A stretch of 64,000 nucleotides of DNA from Nostoc sp. 106C (lineage in GTDB: Bacteria > Cyanobacteriota > Cyanobacteriia > Cyanobacteriales > Nostocaceae), in the NCBI RefSeq assembly GCF_002154725.1, contig NZ_MTAW01000106.1, forward strand, positions 1 through 64,000. Direction: 5' to 3'. Numbering within the stretch: position 1 is the stretch's first letter; every line of letters begins with the position of its first letter. Both the position numbers and the translations under genes were made by a program. Shown in pieces: positions 9,252 to 18,615 of the stretch. Below the pieces are notes generated by a model. The model did not search any database, was not told the origin of the DNA, and saw only the letters and a program-made list of their open reading frames with translations.

Positions 9252-9370
9252 GTAGCTGGGTTTGTTAACGAGAGCAAACTGTCTGCGAGAGCCTTCGCAG
9301 TGCCGATGTTTAACGACAAGATGCACTCCGTTGCGAGTTCTGCTTCACAGAGGAAGCTGCTCAAATTACT
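9252..9370. repeat. Interspersed repeat-like intergenic segment
   Basis: The segment is more GC-rich and palindrome-rich than its flanks, with words such as CTGCGAGAGCCTTCGCAG (a near-perfect hairpin) and GTTTAACGACAAGATGC. It resembles the interspersed palindromic elements common between Nostoc genes and has no coding potential. Similar texture recurs at 37262-37360 and 41236-41465. Confidence 0.45.
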
Positions 9371-9431
9371 GGCTTTTCCATCTCCAGTTCTAATCTAAAA
9401 TCTCAAATCCCACATTTGACAATTGCCTTGC

Positions 9432-10133
9432 CTATTTTTCTACAGGAATATTCGACACTTCCAACTTCAGTTGTTGAGCAGGATAATCTGTCAGCGCCAG
9501 AGAAACCTTTTTGACATCATCAAGTAGAGCTGTAGGAATACTGACTGTACCAGAAAAAGTTGGGCCATTTGCTGGTAATTCCGCTGGTAACCCCTCTGTA
9601 CTAGCACTGAGAGTTCGTCCTTTGTCATCGGTGACATCCAAAAAACTATAAAGGAAGCGTACAGAATCAGCGCCTTTATTCTGCATTTTCACTTTCAGTA
9701 GTAAATCTCCACCCGAATAGCGAGCAGATTGCACAGAAAAAGTTACTCCCTTATTCTCAGCGGTAACGGGAAATCCTTTTTGGGGTTTTTCCTCAGCTAC
9801 TTCTGTAGGCTTTTCCTCAGGCTTTTGCTTACTACTGTTGGTATCCTCATCATCTTCCTCTAGCTTTTCGGATTTAGCGGCCTTGGTCTTACCCTCAATT
9901 CGTGCCTTGACAATTTTGAGGATTTCTTCTTCTCTTAATAGCGCTAAGTTTCCTTGTTGTGAGTTAGAGGACTTACTACTGGTAAATTTGCTCGTGGGAC
10001 GGCCATCTGGTGTTGTTACGCCTTTGAGTGCTGAACTCCCTAAAGTGAATCCCCAAAACGCGCTGACAGACCCTGCTCCCAACATTAGGGTTAATAAAAT
10101 TAACGTAAGAAGTACAGTGGAATTTAATTTCAT
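9432..10133 (-). CDS. Membrane-anchored or secreted protein of unknown function
   Basis: Function is not recognised. The 233-residue protein begins with a strongly hydrophobic segment (LLTLILLTLMLGAGSVSAFW, about 7-26) that could be a cleavable signal peptide (SVSA-FW) or an anchor. Residues about 65-135 are charged and low-complexity, rich in Glu, Lys and Pro, and look disordered. Residues about 140-233 form a compact beta-rich domain (VTFSVQSARYSGGDLLLKVKMQNKG) similar in style to DUF4352-like immunoglobulin-fold extracytoplasmic domains. Such domains often sit on cell-surface lipoproteins, but no lipobox cysteine is present here. It is probably exported to the periplasm or cell surface. 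Confidence 0.75.
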   Translation of the reverse strand: MKLNSTVLLTLILLTLMLGAGSVSAFWGFTLGSSALKGVTTPDGRPTSKFTSSKSSNSQQGNLALLREEEILKIVKARIEGKTKAAKSEKLEEDDEDTNSSKQKPEEKPTEVAEEKPQKGFPVTAENKGVTFSVQSARYSGGDLLLKVKMQNKGADSVRFLYSFLDVTDDKGRTLSASTEGLPAELPANGPTFSGTVSIPTALLDDVKKVSLALTDYPAQQLKLEVSNIPVEK

Positions 10134-10479
10134 CGCTCTTCAGCTATTGCAGAATAAGGCTAGTTTATTTAAACGTATTTAGGCTATTGACCGTGTCAAT
10201 TTTAGATTTTAGATTGCTGGTTTTAGATTTTTTTGGTTTATGCTTCACTCAACCTTGTATGAAACAAATCCAAAATCCTCGCATTTACGCATCTTCAAGC
10301 CCCATCCGTTTATCGGTGGGGTCAATCCAAAATCCAAAATTTGTGAACCTCAATGCTTATAAGAACATAATCAATATTAGTCTGGACTATTTCATAATCA
10401 AATTATCTAGTAAAAAAATCTGGTAAACTATCTTCGAGGGTACACGAGCTAGTAAAATCAAGCTACAATTGAAATTCGA
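10134..10479. other. Intergenic region upstream of tRNA-Met
   Basis: It contains repeated AATCCAAAATCC-type filler words common in Nostocales intergenic DNA and a small hairpin CCCCATCCGTTTATCGGTGGGG at about 10300-10321. The promoter of the tRNA must lie near its right end. No ORF is supported. Confidence 0.5.
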
Positions 10480-10551
10480 CCAGGGTTGGCCGAGCGGTTG
10501 AGGCAGCGAACTCATAATTCGCCCAAGGCAGGTTCAACTCCTGCACCCTGG
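10480..10551 (+). tRNA. tRNA-Met (anticodon CAU), elongator type
   Basis: The full cloverleaf can be drawn. The acceptor stem CCAGGGT pairs perfectly with ACCCTGG. The D arm is GCC...GGC and the anticodon stem GCGAA pairs with TTCGC around loop CTCATAA, giving anticodon CAU. The T arm is GCAGG-TTCAACT-CCTGC and the discriminator is A. CCA is not encoded. The first pair is a normal C-G, whereas bacterial initiators have a mismatch there, so this is not the initiator. An isoleucine tRNA with lysidine-modified CAU is the alternative, less likely from the overall sequence. Confidence 0.9.
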
Positions 10552-10757
10552 ATTTACCAAGATTGTGTTGTGAGTGCTGAGTCATGAGTTACTAATAATT
10601 CTGATCTCGGTTGGGTGTAAACAATCTAGGAAAAGGGTTTAGGGACTGAGTAATAGAAACTAGAGTAGTTTATTCAATTCAGATAAAAACTGCTATGATT
10701 TCATGCCTAAGTTTTACCTGTGTTTTCACCGAAACTATATGAATGAGTGAGATTCTC

Positions 10758-10796
10758 ACTCGATACTCAGTACTCAGCACTCAGCACTCAGCACTC
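10758..10796. repeat. Heptanucleotide tandem repeat ACTCAGC
   Basis: Units ACTCGAT, ACTCAGT and three copies of ACTCAGC follow one another, ending in a partial unit. It lies downstream of the secreted-protein gene at 10814-11233. Confidence 0.85.
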
Positions 10797-10813
10797 TTAC
10801 GTGGTGGTAAATT

Positions 10814-11233
10814 TTAAAAGCGGAACTCAGTGCCCACTTTCATCTGCTCAGCATTGACGCGGGGAGACATCAGTATAGATGTACCATAAGGATTAGGTAA
10901 ATCTGGGGTGCGAAGATATGGATCGTTAGTAGCTTGCTGAGTCAGCATATCCCGATAAACACCATTGACCAACTCACCATCGCGGGCAATTTCATTTTCA
11001 GGGAAAGAATTTGAGAACGAGCCAGCACCAAGAAAAGTGTCTAGCTGACGTTTTAAACTGCGATTTTCATAGAAATTGGGATCATGTCGAAAAAAAGCAC
11101 GCTCAATGGCATCATTTGGCATTTCATAATTTGGTTTTGCTGTTTGTGCATTACCAACCAACGGAAAAGCAACACTAGTAGCTAGCATTACCCAGAAAAC
11201 ACTCAGGGTTTTAAGGTTTATACCCATATTCAT
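10814..11233 (-). CDS. Small exported protein of unknown function
   Basis: This 139-residue protein has a clear signal peptide: after MNMGINLKTL comes a hydrophobic core SVFWVMLATSVAFPLVG, with a likely cleavage after GNAQ or nearby (about residue 30). The mature part is about 110 residues, rich in Asn, Pro and Arg, with RHDPNFYENRSLKRQLD in the middle and no recognised domain. It is probably periplasmic. No neighbour on the same strand suggests a pathway. The family resembles conserved cyanobacterial hypothetical proteins, but I cannot name it. Confidence 0.75.
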   Translation of the reverse strand: MNMGINLKTLSVFWVMLATSVAFPLVGNAQTAKPNYEMPNDAIERAFFRHDPNFYENRSLKRQLDTFLGAGSFSNSFPENEIARDGELVNGVYRDMLTQQATNDPYLRTPDLPNPYGTSILMSPRVNAEQMKVGTEFRF

Positions 11234-11328
11234 TACTCCTCAACTTTTGAGCGAATCTTAATTTATGCTTAAATTCAGAACTCTGATGAGTTCAACCTTT
11301 GGTGTAGCACAATTTTTAACGTCTTGTA

Positions 11329-11949
11329 ATGACTTATTCTACTGAAACCCACAACTCATCAAATATTTGGGCAGCTACTGCTGATTTGTCCACCCTGCGT
11401 TACAAGTTACTAGATTTATTTTGTCAACTCGCTTATCAAGAGGGTGATTTTGTTCTTTCCTCTGGGTTACGTAGCTCTTATTACGTTAACAAGACACAGG
11501 TAACACTACATCCCCAAGGCGCTTTAGCTGTAGGACGGTTACTATTTCCCTTATTACCTGCTGATATCCAGGCGGTAGCTGGTTTAACGCTAGGTGCTGA
11601 CCCAATTGTGACCGCAGTAAGTGTGGTTTCTGTTTATGAAAACCGACCGATTCCAGCGCTAATTATTCGCAAAGAAGCCAAAGGTTATGGAACGAGGGCT
11701 TATATTGAAGGGCCCAGCTTGAGTGAAGGTGCAAAAGTTGTAGTTTTAGAAGATGTAGTCACGACCGGGCAATCTGCCCTCAAAGCAGTTAATCGTCTAC
11801 AAGAGGCAGGTTATACCGTAGATCAAGTAATTGCACTAGTAGACCGCCTGCAAGGAGGCGCAGAGTTATATCAATCTGCTGGATTAAAGTTTGAAGCGTT
11901 GTTTTCGATTGAGGACATTCAAAAGCGGTATCGGGAATTAAAAAAATAG
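11329..11949 (+). CDS. pyrE: Orotate phosphoribosyltransferase
   Basis: PyrE condenses orotate with PRPP to give orotidine 5-phosphate in pyrimidine synthesis. The 206 residues show the orotate-side block LSSGLRSSYYVNKTQ near residue 45, the loop LIIRKEAKGYGTRAYIEG near 110-127, and the PRPP-binding signature VVVLEDVVTTGQSALKAV at about 135-152. The N-terminal 15 residues are extra and polar, as often in cyanobacteria. Start ATG is unambiguous. It converges with the DUF4058 gene across a shared hairpin. Confidence 0.95.
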   Translation: MTYSTETHNSSNIWAATADLSTLRYKLLDLFCQLAYQEGDFVLSSGLRSSYYVNKTQVTLHPQGALAVGRLLFPLLPADIQAVAGLTLGADPIVTAVSVVSVYENRPIPALIIRKEAKGYGTRAYIEGPSLSEGAKVVVLEDVVTTGQSALKAVNRLQEAGYTVDQVIALVDRLQGGAELYQSAGLKFEALFSIEDIQKRYRELKK

Positions 11950-11960
11950 TTAGGTAATGA

Positions 11961-11999
11961 AGGATGCGTACACCTTCGGTGAACGGTGTATGCATTCCT
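11961..11999. terminator. Hairpin between convergent pyrE and DUF4058 genes
   Basis: AGGATGCGTACACC and GGTGTATGCATTCCT pair with one bulge and one wobble around an eleven-base loop, placed exactly between the two convergent stop codons. There is no long T-run, so it may act as a bidirectional weak terminator. Confidence 0.5.
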
Positions 12000-12024
12000 G
12001 ATTATTTCACCTGCGAATATATAA

Positions 12025-12729
12025 CTAAGCCGTGTGAATTGTAATTCGCTGTTCTCGGCAAGTCCGCTCATAAATACTATCTAATTCTACTGGTAAGCAG
12101 ATTTCACCATGCAGCCACAATGGCAAAGTTGGTAGCATACAGCCTACAGTCAGTTTTTCTTGCCAAATATTTAGTTTATACTGCCCATTTTGCTGGATGG
12201 GTCGATAAGCAGTAGCATAAAGTTCAGCGTTAAACAGCAATGCATTGGTTTCTGCGACACGAGTTAATAATTCATTGTGGAGGCTTGTCTTACGTTCAGT
12301 TACAACGTCAACAATCACCAAACCAATACCCTGTCGTAAATAGGTTTCACATTTAGAAACAAAAGCATTGCGATGAGTAGAACGGTCTTTATTTGCAGGA
12401 CTTACTAATTCTATTGCCCCGGCTAAAATGGGGCCAGCCTCAGTATTAAAAATATTTATTTCTACTGTTTCATCTGTAGGTAGAAAAGTTATTGTTTGGG
12501 CAGGTGGTGGAGGCATCCAAATACTATTAGCATTTTTTGATTCTTGCCATGACTCTTCAAAAGCTGCTATATCAATTTCAATGCCAAATTGTACATTTGG
12601 TTCAGCAAAGTAGCCATCAGGCAATTTAGAGTTTAAATCAGATGCAATATAAGTCGCCCAGGCGTTATGAAATGCGTGCCAATGACGGCGAACTGAGAGT
12701 GGTGGACGAAAATGGTCTTGCAGCATCAT
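12025..12729 (-). CDS. DUF4058 family protein
   Basis: This 234-residue protein is of the cyanobacteria/planctomycete DUF4058 family, whose role is unknown. The family pattern is visible: an N-terminal HWHAFHNAWATYIASDLNSKLPDGYFAEPNVQ stretch with LNSKLPDGY, an acidic middle (IFNTEAGPILAGAIELVSPANKDR, 90-115) and EIDI/VELDSIYER near the end. The ELVSP-NK motif together with acidic residues resembles a PD-(D/E)XK-type core, as in Uma2 proteins, but this is only a suggestion. Two adjacent ATG codons can serve as start. It has its own short upstream region and is probably monocistronic. Confidence 0.8.
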   Translation of the reverse strand: MMLQDHFRPPLSVRRHWHAFHNAWATYIASDLNSKLPDGYFAEPNVQFGIEIDIAAFEESWQESKNANSIWMPPPPAQTITFLPTDETVEINIFNTEAGPILAGAIELVSPANKDRSTHRNAFVSKCETYLRQGIGLVIVDVVTERKTSLHNELLTRVAETNALLFNAELYATAYRPIQQNGQYKLNIWQEKLTVGCMLPTLPLWLHGEICLPVELDSIYERTCREQRITIHTA

Positions 12730-12906
12730 GGTTTCTACATTAGCAGTGTGATCGCACTACTCGCAGTTTTAACTAAGTGCGAACTTTCACAAAATTTACT
12801 CAACATTAATAAACTCGTATTAATTACAAGTAATTGTATAGTTTTTTGAAAATTTTACAAATTTCTTTCCGTGGCTTAACCGAAAAGTAATTGTCTATTT
12901 CAGTAG

Positions 12907-13218
12907 AAGCACAAATGTAGTTTTAAAAATAATTTTGTTATCTTTCAGGGTAGCTCAGTAAATCCGATTCAAAACGGGGATAATAAAATTTTAGATGATG
13001 TAAAAGCTTTAGGTACTATTGCAGCTACTGCTGGAGCTGCTGGTACAGGTTCATTAGCAGTAGCGACTATCACTTCCTCTGCACCAGGTATTTTAGGTGT
13101 CTTAGGATTTACAACTACAACAGTTGTGATACTCCCCGTAGCAGGTGTTGTTGCAGCAGCAGGCTTAGTCGGTTATGGGATATACAAAGATGTACAAGCT
13201 GCTCAATCACATAAATAA
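12907..13218 (+). pseudogene. Probable C-terminal remnant of a Gly/Ala-rich hydrophobic protein
   Basis: An open frame of 103 codons has strongly coding-like composition from about 12946 onward: polar DNKILDDVKALG, then two Gly/Ala-rich hydrophobic segments (TIAATAGAAGTGSLAVATI and VVILPVAGVVAAAGLVGYG) and a short hydrophilic end KDVQAAQSHK before TAA. No ATG, GTG or TTG start exists in frame after the upstream TAG at 12904. It therefore looks like the 3-prime end of a larger gene whose beginning was lost, or a gene with an unusual start. The two glycine-zipper-like helices resemble small membrane-active proteins. Confidence 0.45.
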
Positions 13219-13431
13219 AATTTTTAGTATAATTTAAAGCTATTACTGTCTTGCGAGTGGTATTCTGTCCACCCTTTACTTTTTAATATCTTGTAAGAGG
13301 TTGAAGTTACGAGAATCGACATCATTAATTGGATATTGTATAAACAGGGAATGATTTTATCTATTTTCCTTTGCGCGAAACTCAATTCATATTTTTGTTT
13401 TGCAACGCTGTTTTTAAAGATGCATATAATT

Positions 13432-13472
13432 AGCCCACTTTCGTCTTGGTATTTCCAAAGAGTAGGTGGGCT
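13432..13472. terminator. Nested hairpin between the remnant gene and thiC
   Basis: AGCCCAC and GTGGGCT form an outer 7-bp stem, with an inner CTTGG/CCAAG stem, lying between convergent units. TTTGTATTT follows on the plus strand. It could terminate either side. Confidence 0.5.
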
Positions 13473-13513
13473 TTGTATTTAAGGCAGTGGCTTCTAGTTT
13501 GAGAGCTATCTCA

Positions 13514-14991
<1,478 letters not shown>

Positions 14992-15571
14992 GGATGTAGA
15001 TTGTACCACCTTGCTTGTGGCTGGGAGCAAGGGGGTTAACAAATCCTGAGGTGAGTGGGGTTGTCGGTAACAGCCGTTTTTTCAGAGTCTTGTAACTTAT
15101 CCATCGACTGAAGACGGGAGAATTTCGTATTAGTTGTCAGCAGACGGTGATCAGTGGCAAAAATAACATTTAGAAAACTATCTCGATCACCCGATTTAGT
15201 TTTTATTTTAGTGGAAATATTTGACTGCTCGCGATCCTCATCTTTTCCTCATTTTTAATTGCTAGAAAAAATACAGGTATACATTGAACCTACACAATAT
15301 GCCCCGACTATCGGGTCGGGGTTTTTTCTAATTGGTAGGAGATGCGATCGCACTTGTTCCACTCCTCAAATAAAAGCTGCTAACCACTAGATAGTAGAGG
15401 GCGATCGCCTTTTTGAAACCTGACTCATACTTGTTGTAAAGCCGTAGGGGCAGGGTTCTTAGCATCATAGACTGTAGGGTAGGCAAAGAGGATAAGCGGG
15501 AAATAACTAATGAATCTTCTCCCTTGACTATTGTCTATTACCTTTTAACCCTTGACCTTTGATCTTGACCA
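14992..15571. other. Intergenic region between thiC and the pseudouridine synthase gene
   Basis: It must contain the thiC promoter (left part, minus strand). It also holds an isolated plus-strand terminator at 15302-15328 and two HIP1 sites near 15345 and 15400. No protein gene is visible. Confidence 0.6.
15302..15328 (+). terminator. Strong isolated rho-independent terminator
   Basis: CCCCGAC pairs with GTCGGGG around a six-base loop, followed directly by TTTTTT. No plus-strand gene ends upstream within 2 kb, so it either ends an unannotated small RNA or shields thiC from antisense transcription. Confidence 0.85.
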
Positions 15572-16150
15572 ATGACTGCCAACTATAGATATATTATTTT
15601 TCACAAACCTTATGGGGTTCTCAGCCAGTTTACGCAGGAAACGTCCAAACACCGTACCCTGAAGGACTATATTCCGGTTGCTGAGGTCTATCCTGTAGGT
15701 CGTTTAGATTGGGATAGTGAAGGGTTACTACTGTTGACGAACAATGGACAACTGCAACATCGTCTTGCCAATCCTCGATTTGGGCATGAACGTACTTACT
15801 GGGTGCAGGTAGAACGAATTCCGGATGCAGATGCTATAAATAAGTTGCAAACAGGTGTAAAGATTCAAGATTACCGTACTCGTCCAGCAAAAGTCGGTCT
15901 CTTACCAGAAGAACCACCAGTAGGCGATCGCAATCCACCTATTAGATTTCGGAAAAATGTGCCTACTGCTTGGTTAGAAATTACTTTAACCGAAGGCAAA
16001 AACCGCCAGGTGCGACGGATGACGGCGGCTGTAGGATTTCCGACTCTGCGATTGATCAGGGTAAGTATCGCCCACTTACAATTACATGGTCTACAGCCAG
16101 GTGAGTGGCGTGACCTTACTTCCGCTGAACTAGAAATTTTTCAGGGTTAA
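15572..16150 (+). CDS. RluE/RsuA-family rRNA pseudouridine synthase
   Basis: The enzyme isomerises uridine to pseudouridine in large-subunit rRNA. The 192 residues lack the S4 domain of RsuA/RluB and begin straight at the catalytic fold ([13 protein letters not shown]), as in RluE. The catalytic motif is [16 protein letters not shown] at about 42-57, with Asp46 the expected nucleophile. [25 protein letters not shown] at about 140-164 is the second conserved block. Length and N-terminus fit RluE, which in E. coli modifies U2457. The target is inferred from homology only. The start ATG follows a stretch of heptamer-like filler (CCCTTGACCTTTGATC). Confidence 0.88.
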   Translation: MTANYRYIIFHKPYGVLSQFTQETSKHRTLKDYIPVAEVYPVGRLDWDSEGLLLLTNNGQLQHRLANPRFGHERTYWVQVERIPDADAINKLQTGVKIQDYRTRPAKVGLLPEEPPVGDRNPPIRFRKNVPTAWLEITLTEGKNRQVRRMTAAVGFPTLRLIRVSIAHLQLHGLQPGEWRDLTSAELEIFQG

Positions 16151-16485
16151 TTCACTAAGGTCATAGCGCCTTAACCAAAAACATCATTAATATATACCCG
16201 ATGAATTACTTATTTAATAAGTAAAATTGCTTATTCTTTTCTAAAAGATTACTTAGCAAGATTCTGCTGCTTTTAATTAATTGCATCCTGCATATAACAG
16301 ATTAGTTTTTATTCTTAAATAAAAAATCATAATAATGTATTTTGCTAAACAGATTGTTCCACTAATTTGAACTAAAAATTCACAAATGACAAAACAGGTA
16401 TTTTCTTTGTTACATAAGTTTTTATTTGCACCTTTGACAAAAATCAATTTAAAAGCAGTATAATAATCTTTTTTTATTCCTGCCC
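16151..16485. other. AT-rich upstream region of the histidine kinase gene
   Basis: 335 very AT-rich bases without an ORF. The only structure noticed is a run of T near 16470. It probably holds the kinase promoter. Confidence 0.5.
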
Positions 16486-16524
16486 TTGTCTATATCAGCC
16501 CTTGGGTGCAAGTTATTAAGTCTT

Positions 16525-18255
16525 ATGAGCCGCAATCAGCAATCGATCTGGCAGAAAACTCGTCAAAAACAAGATATCTTGTCTGCAACACCTGCACGCT
16601 TGGAACTTGTGCCTGAACGAGCCTGCGATTTAGAACTTTGCACAGCAGAAACTCTACATCGTACCCAAGAGGAACTGAAGTTCTATCGTAGGCTTTATGA
16701 AAATATTCCTTCTGTATATTTCAGTTTGGATACAACAGGAATAATTTTGTCTGTAAATCAATGTGGTGCAAGCTGTCTTGGCTACACCGTAGAAGAGTTG
16801 ATTGACAAATCGGTTTTTAACCTATTTGAACAGTCAGAGAAACAAAGATTAGTTGATGTATTTAGAGAATTATTAAAGACTTCATCTAATAGTGAAATTG
16901 CCAATTGGGAATTTCGTTTAGGTTGTCCCGCCAGTAAGATTTTATGGGTAAAAGTTGTGGCGCGGTTCTTACCTGACGGCGGTGAAAACTATCTTGTTGA
17001 TGCTAAATCAACTGATACATGTCCTCAAAAAAAACCACAGATTCTCATGGTTTTAGAAGACATTACTGCTCATAAACAGGCGGAAGATGCTTTACGAGAA
17101 AGTGAACAACGCTTTCACTCTATGGCTAATACCGCACCAGTAATGTTATGGATGGCAGAATGTGATGGACTATTTACTTTTTTTAATCAATCTTGGTTAA
17201 AGTTTACTGGACGTGGTATGGAGCAGCAGCAAGGGTTAGGCTGGCTGGAGGGAGTACATCCACAAGACCAAGAATTTTGCCAAGAAATCTATGATTCTGC
17301 CTTTCATGCTAGAGGCAAATTTGAGATGGAATATCGGCTTAAGCGTCATGATGGCGAATATCGTTGGATTTTAGATACTGGTGTTCCTAGATTTACGCCC
17401 AATGGCAAATTTGTTGGTTACATTGGATGCTGCCTAGATATTACAGAGCGTAAATTAGCAGAAGTTGCTTTAAAACATAGCCAAGAAGCTGTGCAGGCAC
17501 AATTAGAGGAAATGGAGAGCCTAAATCGCCTCAAAGATGAATTTCTCAGCACAGTTTCTCACGAACTACGCACGCCACTAACTAATATGAAAATGGCGAT
17601 TCAAATGCTGGGAATCACACTAAATCAAGAGCAAAACTTTTTGTCAGAAATGGCAAAGCCACAAGCAGAACGCTCGAAAGCAGCTCGCTATTATCAAATT
17701 TTAGATAATGAGTGCGATCGCGAAATTAATTTAATTAGTAACTTCTTAGATTTGCAAAGGTTGGATACTGGTGCGAAGCCTTTAGTCCTAGAAACTATTC
17801 AAGTACAGCAATGGCTCTGGCGGGTAGTAGAAGTCTTTAAAGCACGCAACCGCAACTCCTGTCAGCAAAAGTTGCGCCTCAGTGTAGCAGCTAATCTTCC
17901 CTTGCTAGCGTGCGATCCATTCAGCCTTGAGCGCATTTTAATAGAACTGCTGACCAATGCTTGTAAATTTAGCCCCCCAGATGCAGAAATCACTATTTCT
18001 GCTCAATTAAAATCTCACAATATCCAATTTCAAGTGATCAATTCTGGTGTAGAAATTTCTAGCTTTGAATTACCTCGTATTTTTGATAAGTTTTATCGCA
18101 TTCCCAGTAACGACCCCTGGAAACAGGGCGGTACAGGATTAGGTTTAGCATTAGTACAGAAACTCACCAAGCATTTAGGAGGAACAATCGAGGTTGAAAG
18201 TGGGTCAAACCTTACCTGTTTTGCTATCCAACTACCACTGAGTAGTGAGCTATGA
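16525..18255 (+). CDS. Sensor histidine kinase with two PAS domains
   Basis: This is a cytoplasmic two-component sensor kinase. No transmembrane segment is visible. Numbering from the alternative TTG start at 16486, a PAS domain spans about 70-195 (FYRRLYENIPSVYFSLDT to VLEDITAHKQAE) and a second PAS/PAC about 205-325 (MANTAPVMLWMAECDG to CLDITERKLAE). The HisKA H-box DEFLSTVSHELRTPLTN carries His359. The ATPase domain has N-box ELLTNACKFSPP, and G-box TGLGLALVQK near the end. The ATG at 16525 is taken as start, but the TTG cannot be excluded. No response regulator adjoins it, so it is an orphan. The second PAS is of the type with WLEGVHPQD, often associated with energy or redox sensing, but no ligand can be named. 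Confidence 0.9.
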   Translation: MSRNQQSIWQKTRQKQDILSATPARLELVPERACDLELCTAETLHRTQEELKFYRRLYENIPSVYFSLDTTGIILSVNQCGASCLGYTVEELIDKSVFNLFEQSEKQRLVDVFRELLKTSSNSEIANWEFRLGCPASKILWVKVVARFLPDGGENYLVDAKSTDTCPQKKPQILMVLEDITAHKQAEDALRESEQRFHSMANTAPVMLWMAECDGLFTFFNQSWLKFTGRGMEQQQGLGWLEGVHPQDQEFCQEIYDSAFHARGKFEMEYRLKRHDGEYRWILDTGVPRFTPNGKFVGYIGCCLDITERKLAEVALKHSQEAVQAQLEEMESLNRLKDEFLSTVSHELRTPLTNMKMAIQMLGITLNQEQNFLSEMAKPQAERSKAARYYQILDNECDREINLISNFLDLQRLDTGAKPLVLETIQVQQWLWRVVEVFKARNRNSCQQKLRLSVAANLPLLACDPFSLERILIELLTNACKFSPPDAEITISAQLKSHNIQFQVINSGVEISSFELPRIFDKFYRIPSNDPWKQGGTGLGLALVQKLTKHLGGTIEVESGSNLTCFAIQLPLSSEL

Positions 18256-18615
18256 ACGAAATTCAAAAAGCTTCAAGGGTCAAGAGTCAAAGAGCAAAAG
18301 TTAATTAAATTTATTAATTTTGAATTGTTTATCTCTTTTATCCCCTGTGCTTCTATGCTGCCTACGGTCTTAATCATAAGTCCTTAACTAAACACGATAT
18401 ACTTTTACTCTGCCACTCCTACCCTTTTTGGAGAAATTGGCTTGCTGATATCTGAAATATTTAGCTAATATGCGTCACAATTAATACTGCCACCAAAATT
18501 CACCAGTGATACCACAATTTTTATTAGGTCTACTGTAGGCAGGGGTAGCCAGTTGTGGCACTTTGGATTTTTGATGGCGAGAAGCACCTTGGAACGGGAA
18601 TGAGGAACTTCCACT
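18256..18615. other. Intergenic region ahead of the phosphatase gene
   Basis: No ORF is supported. It holds heptamer-like filler (GGGTCAAGAGTCAA) at the left. At the right end, GAGGAAC lies about ten bases before the phosphatase ATG and serves as a ribosome binding site. Confidence 0.5.

Noticed and set aside
15340-15380. CACTCCTCAAAT resembling the Yfr1 ACUCCUCACAC core
   Set aside because: The core differs in the last positions and the flanking stems are absent.
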